Below, one piece after another: positions 57,102 to 64,000 of a stretch of 64,000 nucleotides of DNA. Both the position numbers and the translations under genes were made by a program. Source of the stretch: Cycas panzhihuaensis (taxonomy: Eukaryota; Cycadophyta); contig CM041465.1 of NCBI GenBank assembly GCA_023213395.1, forward strand, positions 231,701,741-231,765,740, read 5' to 3'. The notes beneath the pieces were generated by a model. That model was not told where the DNA came from. It made no database searches and was given only the letters and a program-made list of their open reading frames with translations. The stretch's first letter is position 1; each line of letters begins with the position of its first letter.

Positions 57102-57762
57102 AATTAATAAGACGAAAGGATTCTGGATTGAACTGGTTGTTCAACTGTACGGGTTTCTGTACGATTTCCATACAAACCCTAAGTGTACGGACTTGGACAA
57201 ATGATACCTCAAAAGAAAGATCTTTTGATCGCCTTCCAAGATCCGAAGACGGTTTTGACAGATCTGTCCTCAAATAGAAGAAATCTGGCTTCGAATGAAA
57301 ACGCAGGCGGCTAGGGTTACCAGCAATTTCTCAAAAAATCTCAAGAAAAACTCAAAAATATTGATCGAAATTAGACAGAATCTCTTAGAGATAGATGTTC
57401 AGAAGATTTTAGTCCAAAAATACCCGATTTTAGGCTCGGATCTAAGAGATTTCTGATTTTTCCTTTCTAAACCTGCGCGGACTGGTAATTGGCCAGTTTG
57501 GCCCTCAAAACGGCTTCTGATGGCTTCGACACAGAAGGGAAAAATGACGAGCGCCTCAAGATCTACCTGCACACCAAATTTTGTCTCAATCTGACAACTT
57601 TGAAAAACTCTCGTCTGTACGGTTCCATACAAGTCCATACACAGTTATTAATTTGTCCTGCTCCAGTGTTGGAGAGCCTCCTTAACTTGTCTCCTTAAGA
57701 CCTTTGACCTTTTTCACAGAAACAATCTTCTTCCTTCAGATCGAGCAGTTAAGCCTGATCCT
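57102..57762 (-). other. Copia G untranslated leader
   Basis: About 660 bp between the PBS and gag with no family motif in any reading. The short frames at 57399-57638 and 57489-57698 overlap on opposite strands and look accidental. Confidence 0.6.
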
Positions 57763-57774
57763 GCTCTGATACCA
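57763..57774 (-). other. Copia G primer-binding site
   Basis: On the minus strand TGGTATCAGAGC directly follows the LTR and matches the initiator-Met complement exactly. Confidence 0.92.
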
Positions 57775-57968
57775 TGTTGAGATTCAGTCTAGAAGGCAGA
57801 AGACTGATGAGAGAACTTGGCAATCTTTATTGAGAGAATGATGTATTTAAATACATAGAAGATTGATAACCGTTATAACTTGATGGTTAACCTACCTTTT
57901 AACTAAGTGACGTGTCACTGATGCATATACTAATTACATGATTAGAGGTAAAACATTACCTCTCAACA
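57775..57968 (-). repeat. Copia G 5' LTR
   Basis: 194-bp partner of 52858-53051. It includes the palindromic TATTTAAATA at about 57842-57853, a possible core promoter, and is followed by target copy CAAGA. Confidence 0.95.
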
Positions 57969-57973
57969 CAAGA

Positions 57974-59640
57974 ATCTTCAGAAGAAGAAGAGGTGGTAAG
58001 AGCTAAACCTCCAAAGAAACTACCAAGATGATATCTCAAAATTGTGGAAAAATCAAGAGAGGATATGTTTAAACAAAGAGCTAGGTCTCAAAATCAAGCT
58101 CTATCGTGTTCAACTGAACCTCAGACATTTGAAGAAGCTAGTCAATACTTCGAATGGAAAATTGTAATTGATGTTGAAATCACTGCAATTTCTAAAAACA
58201 AAACTTCGGATTTAGTTGAGGCCCCATTGGATAAATCGATTGTAGGCTATAAATGGGCATACAAAATTAAATAGAACCCAATGGAGAAATAGAAAAGTAC
58301 AAAGTTCGACTAGTTGCCAAGGGGTATACACAGACAACTGAAATAGATTATGATGAAACCTTCTCACTAGTTGCCAAATCGAATACTATGAGATCAATGA
58401 TTACCTTAGCAACTCAACAAGGATGAAAAATTTAGCAGCTTGATGTAAAGAGTGCCTTTTTGAATGGTGAGCTAAAAGAAGTGTACATGAAACAACCAGT
58501 AGGATATTCAAAACTAGGAGAAGAACATCTTGTATGCAGGTTGAAAAAGCATTGTATGGTCTAAAACAAGCCCCAAGAGCCTGGTATAATAGATTGGACT
58601 AGTATCTTATTCAGAATCATTTTCAAAGATGTAAATCTAACCCCAACTTATATGTCAAGATCAACAAAAATTTAATATCCATAATAGTTGTATATGTGGA
58701 TGACATGATTTTGACAGGAAGTGATATTAACTCTATCTCATCTATAAAGAATCAATTTGAAAAGGTGTTTGAAATGACTAATCTTGGTCTCTTACATTAT
58801 TATCTTGGAATTGAGATAGAGTAGCAAGATGACTTCATTTTTTTATTTCAATCAAAATATGTGAGAAATTTACTTGCAAAATTCAAGAGGAAAAATTGCA
58901 GTAACTATATGACACCTATGGAAACAAGATGCTCCTTGACAGAAGATGATGATGGTCAAATTGTAGATACCCAAGTGTATAGACAGTTGATAGGAAGTCT
59001 AATTTATCTCACTACCACTAGGCCAAATATCTCATACTCAGTTGGAGTGGTTTCTAAATTTATGCAAGAACCAAAGCTATCTCACTGGAATGCAACAAAA
59101 TGAATTCTCAAATATTTGAAAGGTATTTCAAGCCTAGGATTAAAATATTGAAAATCTGAGAAAACAGAATTGCTTGGTTTCAGTGATTCTGACTGGGCAG
59201 GTGACAAAAGAGATAAAAAATCCACCACAGGCTATTGTTTCTCTCTTGGTTCAACAATTATTTCTTGGAGCAACAAGAAACAACCAATTGTTGCATTATC
59301 TTCCACTGAAGCTGAATACAAAGTAGTAGTAAGTGCTACCTGTGAGGCTATTTGGATCAGACAATTACTAAAAGAACTAAAATAGGAACAAGATGGACCA
59401 ACAACTCTCTACTATGACAATCAAAGTATAATCAAGTTGACGAAGAATCAAGTCTTTCATGTTAAAACAAAGCATATAGAAGTTCATCACTTCATTAAGG
59501 AAAAGGTTCAGAACAAGGAATTGGAGCTAGTTCACTGCACCACAAACAACCAAGTTGCCGACATATTCACAAAGCCATTATCAAGAGAGAAGTTTCAATT
59601 CTTTCGGGACCAACTTGGCTTAGAACAGATAAATCATTAA
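57974..59640 (+). pseudogene. Copia F RT and RNase H
   Basis: The acidic linker continues from 52857 (SSEEEEVVRAKPPKKLPR), then RT: FEEASQYFEWKIVIDVEI and DKSIVGYKWAYKIK (58044-58274). A frameshift follows, then [29 protein letters not shown] and the active site VVYVDDMILTGSD (about 58688-58725). MTNLGLLHYYLGIEIE (stop) and LYRQ-type VYRQLIGSLIYLTTTRPNIS (about 58975-59035) complete it. RNase H: GFSDSDWAGDKRDKKSTTGY and KTKHIEVHHFIKEK, ending LSREKFQFFRDQLG at 59625. A purine tract AAGAGAGGG at 59639-59647 precedes the LTR. Several stops and frameshifts. Confidence 0.88.
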
Positions 59641-59647
59641 GAGAGGG

Positions 59648-59992
59648 TATTAAAAATAATGTGTTTATCTGTAGGTCAGCCTACAGTAAACCCAAGTTAA
59701 ATGTGAGCATCCCAGCTTATATGGAAGTCGACCAGAATGTATGCAAGTCAACCAAGATAAATTGTGATATGATATAAATGTTTATTGTACCATTGAAGTT
59801 GGTTTTAGTATAGAGTTATTTACTCCTCATTAGGTCAGCCACATTGTGAGGGTCTTGACTGTACTATATAAAAACGTTTTGTACTTCACTTTGATTAGTC
59901 AATTCATAGAGATTCTTCTCCATATTTTTGGCTTTCTACTTCTGGTTGTTTTTGTTGCTTTTGTGTTGTTTCAAGTATGTAACCTTTTAACA
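59648..59992 (+). repeat. Copia F 3' LTR
   Basis: 345 bp matching 39004-39357. It starts TATTAAAAA where the 5' copy has TGTTAGAAA, and ends TTAACA, followed by AGAAC. Confidence 0.92.
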
Positions 59993-59997
59993 AGAAC

Positions 59998-60447
59998 TTG
60001 GAATAAGAAGATTGATAAATATCTTTTTCATAATAACTTTTGTAAATGCATCAGTGATCCCAATTAGTATTTCGAAAGCTAGGCAATGAAATCATCATTT
60101 TAATCTTATATGTTGATGATATTACTAGTTTTTCACCTTCTTCAATTTCATCTTTAAAAGCTAATTTTTTGTCAAGTTTTGAAATGACTAACTTAGGATT
60201 ACTTCACTATTTTCTTGGTCTTTAAGTTTGTTAAACAGAATCAAGGATTTCTGTCTCTCAGGCAAAATATGTTTTAGATTTGCTTAACAAATTTAAAATG
60301 GAAACTTGCAAACCTTCACCAACTCATATTCAATCAGTAGTTAAGGTTACACTCAACCGTGATTCCCCTTTAGTTGGTGCCATTTTATATCGAAAACTAA
60401 TTGGCAATCTTATCTACCTAACCCATACAAGACCTAACATATCTTTA
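59998..60447 (+). pseudogene. Copia E RT, second half
   Basis: After Copia F the RT resumes with TWNKKIDKYLFHNNFCKC and active site ILYVDDITSF (about 60105-60130), then FEMTNLGLLHYFLGL and AKYVLDLLNKFKMETCK. LYRKLIGNLIYLTHTRPNIS ends at about 60447. The sequence after that no longer matches RT. This break is the left edge of the Gypsy 5 LTR. The match before and after Copia F supports a single split RT gene. Confidence 0.85.
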
Positions 60448-61328
60448 TGTAGTTGCCTCGTGTTTTCATTTTAGGTAGAAACGTATGATAGTTGAGGTTT
60501 AATATGATTAATAAATGCAGAAAAACCATCTAACAAACATTTAGAATGAGAAACGAACGAGAACCAGCAAATAGGGAGCACAAAACACTGTGTTCCATCA
60601 CAGGAATGCACGACAAACATAGAACACATGCAGAACTATTGAGAAATGCACTGGGAATGGATGCAGAACGATCAAGGCGAAAGAAAGCCACGTGGACAAG
60701 ACCATACAGACACACACATGGAATGCTTAACAAACACACTGGTTAACCCAGGTTTAGTTATGAAGAGTCATGCATGACAGAAAAGGGACGGTTGTGACTC
60801 CTAGTCACAATCGTTCCTCAACAAACACACATATCCTATTTAAACCTATTCATATGACCAGATTGATGTGAGAGCCAATTTGTCATGTTCTCAAGGAGGT
60901 GAGAGCTGAGTTCAGTGATTCATGGGGACTTGGTCTAGTACGGACAATCGGCCAACTATTGTACGGATAACATTATGTGATCTAAATAGTGATTTTGTTT
61001 AATGAAATACTAGATTTACGAGGAACTTGTGTCTTCTATGTGTTTCTATTAATGTGATGATGAATACATGATAATTTATTGTGATTGTATTATGGACTTA
61101 TGAGGCATAGCATAACACATTAACCCATATGTTGACCATGAGCCCACCCTAGACTATAGTGGAAACCCTTGACAAATGAAATTCTCATGATAATTTATTG
61201 TGATTGTATTATGGACTTATGAGGCATAGCATAACATATTAACCCATATGTTGACCATGAGCCCACCCTAAACTATAGTGGAAACCCTTGACAATTGAAA
61301 TTCTCATAAGGGTAGTGAGAAGTCAACA
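60448..61328 (+). repeat. Gypsy 5 5' LTR
   Basis: About 881 bp from TGTAGTTGCC to GTCAACA. The end resembles the Gypsy 4 LTR (CTATAG, CCTTGACAA and GTCAACA in the same order). It contains a 119-bp tandem duplication. Confidence 0.68.
61068..61305 (+). repeat. 119-bp tandem duplication in Gypsy 5 LTR
   Basis: Two adjacent copies, 61068-61186 and 61187-61305, each starting ATGATAATTTATTGTGATTG and ending GAAATTCTC. They differ at only about three positions. Confidence 0.93.
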
Positions 61329-61329
61329 T

Positions 61330-61346
61330 TGGTTCCATTGCCTAAG
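61330..61346 (+). other. Gypsy 5 primer-binding site
   Basis: TGGTTCCATTGCCTAAG begins one base after the LTR, at the same position and with similar sequence to the Gypsy 4 site. Confidence 0.55.
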
Positions 61347-61459
61347 TCCACTGGTGGAAGGAAAAGGAAGTCAAAATCCTTTATGCATAAAGGTCAAGTC
61401 ATATTGGCTATCGTAGTGATGGGAGGGTCTAACTTCTCGATAGCCAAGGGGCCCTTCCA

Positions 61460-61789
61460 ATGCCACCTAAACGACCTTCAAAAGTGGAGGAGTCACAGAC
61501 AAAACCTAAGGGGATAGCAGAGTCAAATAGATAGAGAGCTTTCAGATGGTCAAAGGAGAAAAAATTAAAGAGGGCGAGGAGATTGAGTCTCAGAAAAAGG
61601 GAAGATCAAATAGAAACAGTGGAAGGATCTAAGGCAAGTGGCGCTCAAACACTACGAAATATAGAAAATGAAAGCCAAGAGGAGCCAATGACAATCACAG
61701 CTGCTCCAGATAAGTGTTATAATTTTGATACAAAAGAAGGAATTGAAGAAGGAAGAGAAGAGAATTTTGTGTGTAGGGAAAGTAGTTGA
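61460..61789 (+). pseudogene. Gypsy 5 gag N-terminal part
   Basis: An ATG at 61460 opens MPPKRPSKVEESQTKPKG, matching the gag start of Gypsy 4 (MPPKRPSRSEEPQ), including the bases just before the ATG (CCTTCCA). One stop follows. FRWSKEKKLKRARRLSL and EGSKASGAQTLRN align with RWSKEAKLRRARRLSS and EASGAQTPQE of Gypsy 4. After about 61780 similarity ends where Gypsy 6 begins. This charged N-terminal part has no known catalytic role. Confidence 0.8.
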
Positions 61790-62315
61790 TTTTGCTGCTA
61801 TGACTGCTACAAGGCTGCTATGGAACTGCTACGAAGTTGCGGCAACTACTACACAGAGTGTAGCAACTACTACGCAGGGTGCAGTGGATCGCTACATGAT
61901 CAAGGGCGATTGCTACACGATCAAGGGCGCTACGCGACTGCAGTGACTGCTACGTAACTACTACCCAGCTGCTATTCGGGCAGAAAATGGGTCTGTCCGG
62001 GCAGCGGGCAGACCCATGACAGTTAGAAGAAATAACTTACTTTTAGGAAACAGTTATGTAACGTCCATAATTTGTATATAAAAGTGGGAACCGCAATGTG
62101 CGGAACATGATTCAGTTTGCATACATGTACTTGTAATAGAGCTGCGCCACGTGGAAGGGCAGCCATTCTCAGACAGCTGGCAGCGCCCCGTTGTGAAAGG
62201 ACCAGACGCAGTGCCATGTTTTGAATGAAAGCAATTCCGGATGAATTTACCCCCAACGTGTGTGTCTTTCTCTTTGCATTCTGTATGTTACAAGTATGAT
62301 TGAGGCGCAGACATA
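61790..62315 (+). repeat. Gypsy 6 5' LTR
   Basis: About 525 bp. Its first 200 bp are filled with CTGCTA/GCTACT-like words. It ends GCAGACATA just before the PBS, where a CA end may have mutated to TA. GTATATAAAAG at 62075-62085 is a likely TATA box. Confidence 0.6.
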
Positions 62316-62316
62316 T

Positions 62317-62333
62317 TGATTCCGTTGCCGGAT
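62317..62333 (+). other. Gypsy 6 primer-binding site
   Basis: TGATTCCGTTGCCGGAT keeps CCGTTGCCGG of the known tRNA-Asp-type PBS, the best match among Gypsy 4, 5 and 6. Confidence 0.65.
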
Positions 62334-62377
62334 TTCCTAACGAAAAAGGATGAAAAATTAAAAACCAGAAGCCGCTT

Positions 62378-63763
62378 ATGCTACCTAGGGTTAACTCGCT
62401 GAAGAAGACAGAAACGCGGGACGAAAGAAGTCGACGCTGGGACGCGGAGAAGAGCCAGGAAAGCGCGCGAAGACCCAGGGAGCCATTAGAGAAAAAACCG
62501 GTAAAAAAGCAAAGTTGGAAGGGGCGGCAGGAAGAAAGCCAGACCCTAATAGCACTGGTAGAATGCAATAAGGACGAGGAGCCCCAGGAAGACACGAGAC
62601 GGCCAAAGGAAGAAAAAAGTAACAAAATTTCTGAAGAAGAGCAAAATCAAGCGAAAGATAAAGATGCGGAAGAGAGAGACCTGCAAAATCTCCAAGATAA
62701 TCAGGTACGGGGGAATTTGGATACTTTTCAAAGTTTAAAGCAAAAGCAAGTAGTGCAGTTAGGGCGGCAAACCCAGTCAGGGTTGCGCCAGGAAGAAGTA
62801 GAGAAATTGCTGGAAAACCAGCAAGAGGAGGGGCGGCAAACCCAGTCAGGGTTGTGTTAGGAAGAAACAGAGAAATTGCTGGAAAACCAACAAGAGGAGG
62901 GGCGGCAAACCCAGCCAGGTTTGTGCCAAGTAGAAACAGGAAATTCACTGATAAATCAGCACATAGAAAGGCGGCAAACCCAGTCAGGGTTGCGCCAGGA
63001 AGAAGTAGAGAAATTGCTGGAAAACCAGCAAGAGGAGGGGCGGCAAACCCAGTCAGGGTTGCGCCAGGAAGAAACAGAAAAATTGCTGGAAAACCAGCAA
63101 GAGGAGGGGCGGCAAACCCAGTCAGGGTTGCGCCAGGAAGAAGTAGAGAAATTGCTGGAAAACCAGCAAGAGGAGGGGCGACAAACCCAGTCAAGGTTGT
63201 GCCAGGAAGAAGCAGAGAATTTGTTGGAAACACAGCAAGAAGAAGGCAGGCAAACCCATAAAAGGTTGCGGCCAGAAGAAGTTGAAAACTCACCGAAAAC
63301 TCAGCAAGTAGTAGACTGGCAAACCCAGGAAGAGTTGCACTTGAATGAAGACACAGATAGGCGGAATAATCAACAAAAGAATTGTGTAGAATTACTGTTA
63401 AAATCTGAAAATTCAGAAAAAATATTGAGTAATGAAGAATTGCCCAGGCATAATGAAACAGTGTAGGAGGACTTGAATCCCAAGAGAAATCAAGAACTGA
63501 CGAACAAGTAAGAAGGAAGTTTGCAGACTGAGACAAGGGAAGAAAATTTATTAAAATTAGAAATATATAGCACCACCACAGCAGGGTGGGACTATTATAT
63601 TCTACAGGTAAAAGAAGATCACTCTCATGTATTGAACCCATTGTATAGAATGACTCGCATGTTCACAGGATCATCATTCATTGAAGAAAGCCCAGAAAGT
63701 GCAACGTTGAAGCAAGGGGGAAGCGAGGACGAACTGAACATAATTGAACCAAATGACACGTGA
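62378..63763 (+). pseudogene. Gypsy 6 gag N-terminal region with coding repeats
   Basis: From an ATG at 62378 (MLPRVNSLKKTETRDERSRR) one frame runs to 63763 with three internal stops (62858, 63464, 63509); the first is a CAG-to-TAG type change inside a repeat unit. The product is highly charged and rich in Glu, Gln and Arg. Its centre is made of 23-residue units of the type RQTQSGLRQEEVEKLLENQQ (plus EEG), probably a helical or coiled-coil rod. The tail reads TTAGWDYYILQVKEDHSHVL. Position and upstream PBS make it gag. Gypsy 4 and 5 have a non-repetitive charged region in this place. Confidence 0.75.
62762..63360 (+). repeat. 69-bp tandem repeat in Gypsy 6 gag
   Basis: Units start at 62762, 62831, 62900, 62969, 63038, 63107, 63176, 63245 and 63314 with constant 69-bp spacing. 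The last two and the one at 62900 are more diverged. Because 69 is a multiple of three, the reading frame is kept in every unit. Confidence 0.95.
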
Positions 63764-64000
63764 TCTTCGTGTCCAAGAACAATGTCGCAAGGAAGTGGAG
63801 GAAGTCAAACAATCTCTCCATATGTAGTGGTGCAAGACGATGCTATGTTTGGACATCTTCGCCTGATGGTTCTCGAGACCACGGAGATCATCCGCTTTGT
63901 TCTCCAACATGTTAAAAATCAAGAAAATTAAAGATTCAGAAGAAATTAAAGCCAGATTTTTTTCCACATTGCGGGGGACAACAATCGCGTGGTACCAATA
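63764..64000 (+). pseudogene. Gypsy 6 gag core, cut by window end
   Basis: After the repeat region, MFGHLRL occupies the place of YRDFGKLTF in Gypsy 4. After a frame change the last 80 bp read KKIKDSEEIKARFFSTLRGT, followed by TIAWYQ, matching KKITDEDEIKARFACTLRGV and PLAWYKE of Gypsy 4. It is the start of the capsid domain and the window ends inside it. Confidence 0.8.

Larger units (their letters stand above)
52858..57968 (-). mobile_element. Copia G, young Ty1/Copia element inside Copia F
   Basis: A 5111-bp element with 194-bp LTRs (52858-53051 and 57775-57968) and a perfect duplication CAAGA (52853-52857 and 57969-57973). It has a perfect initiator-Met PBS, leader, gag, protease, integrase, RT, RNase H and PPT. 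The LTRs differ at about 6 of 194 positions by eye (about 3 percent). The polyprotein is the best preserved of the Copia B/C/F/G group, interrupted by only a few stops and frame changes. Its open frames make it the nearest to an intact copy in the window. Confidence 0.96.
39004..59992 (+). mobile_element. Copia F, Ty1/Copia element split by Gypsy 4 and Copia G
   Basis: LTRs at 39004-39357 and 59648-59992 and a perfect target duplication AGAAC (38999-39003 and 59993-59997) mark it. Taking out Gypsy 4 (duplication GATGG) and Copia G (duplication CAAGA) leaves about 5.4 kb with gag, protease, integrase, RT and RNase H in order. The LTRs differ at roughly one site in ten by eye, so it is older than Copia G. 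It belongs to the same protein group as Copia B, C and G. Outer LTR ends show TG to TA and CA to TA changes. Confidence 0.93.
35816..60447 (+). mobile_element. Copia E, very old Ty1/Copia relic, outermost layer on the right
   Basis: Degraded Copia gag, protease-integrase and RT read through 35816-38998 and resume at 59998-60447 after Copia F. Removing Copia F and one AGAAC copy rejoins LKKNL...(damaged YGLKQ)...PRTWNKKIDKYL, a standard RT block. The 3' part stops at about 60447 in the TRPNIS block, where the Gypsy 5 LTR begins. The remainder should lie beyond the window. No LTR was identified. It has stops every few dozen codons and is the most decayed Copia here. Confidence 0.82.
60448..64000 (+). 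mobile_element. Gypsy 5, partial element inside Copia E
   Basis: A 5' LTR (60448-61328), a tRNA-Asp-like PBS and the first part of gag identify it as a relative of Gypsy 4. From about 61790 it is interrupted by Gypsy 6, so the rest should lie past the window. The left boundary is inferred from where the Copia E RT stops and a TGTAG occurs; the target duplication would be CTTTA at 60443-60447 and cannot be confirmed without the other end. Confidence 0.75.
61790..64000 (+). mobile_element. Gypsy 6, 5' part, inside Gypsy 5 gag
   Basis: An LTR-like stretch ends at about 62315. It is followed by a tRNA-Asp-type PBS, then a gag with an internal 69-bp repeat and the beginning of a capsid core like that of Gypsy 4. 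It runs off the window. The left boundary is uncertain, between about 61765 and 61795, because the other LTR is not available. Confidence 0.75.

Noticed and set aside
62854-63261. Alternative plus-strand frame with NPVRVAPGRSREIAGKP repeats
   Set aside because: It is a frame shadow of the Gln/Glu-rich reading that starts at 62378 and continues beyond the array.
62762-63360. CRISPR-like array
   Set aside because: Units are contiguous 69-bp direct repeats without unique spacers, in a eukaryotic transposon.
62391-63641. Minus-strand 416-residue open frame as a membrane protein gene
   Set aside because: It is the antisense of the 69-bp gag repeat; repeated hydrophobic units arise from repeat composition and no start context or homology supports it. 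Kept only as an observation.

Overview
This is nuclear DNA from a seed plant with a large, repeat-filled genome. No intact host gene is visible. Nearly all of the window is LTR retrotransposons inserted into one another, both Ty1/Copia and Ty3/Gypsy. Several are bounded by direct target-site duplications (TSDs). The density of old, decayed elements suggests a gymnosperm such as a conifer, but that is an inference and not a species call.

Layout. (1) 1-126 is the open 3' end of an unrecognised coding sequence with a CX2C...CX2C pattern, followed by about 300 bp of non-coding flank. (2) 430-23973 is Copia A on the minus strand. It was broken twice: Gypsy 1 (1089-11818, plus, chromodomain type) sits in its RNase H and itself carries Copia B (3638-8889, plus); Gypsy 2 (13983-22472, minus, chromodomain type, missing most of pol) sits in its integrase and itself carries Copia C (14856-20032, plus). 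(3) 23974-26480 is unassigned AT-rich sequence. (4) 26499-29835 holds gag and protease remnants of a third Gypsy element on the minus strand. (5) 29836-34473 is Copia D (minus), well preserved but with no 5' LTR found. (6) 34474-35815 is unassigned. (7) 35816-60447 is a very old Copia E (plus), split by Copia F (39004-59992, plus). Copia F is split in turn by Gypsy 4 (40613-51047, plus) and Copia G (52858-57968, minus). (8) 60448 to the end is Gypsy 5, which broke Copia E and was itself broken from about 61790 by Gypsy 6, whose gag runs off the window.

The nesting order agrees with LTR divergence counted by eye. The outer elements Gypsy 1 and Copia F differ at about one site in ten between their LTRs, and Gypsy 2 somewhat less. 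The inner Copia B, C and G differ at about 2-3 percent and look like one family that expanded at a similar time.

Each complete element follows the usual plan: LTR with TATA box, tRNA primer-binding site (PBS), gag, protease, then integrase-RT-RNase H (Copia) or RT-RNase H-integrase (Gypsy), polypurine tract (PPT) and LTR. All have stop codons or frameshifts, so none looks autonomous as written. The least ordinary content is in Gypsy 4 (a second gag-like segment inside pol and an extra 3' ORF behind a possible splice acceptor), Gypsy 2 (an in-frame deletion joining the start of RT to the integrase tail), Gypsy 6 (a 69-bp coding repeat in gag), and a small hairpin just inside the LTR ends of several Copia elements.
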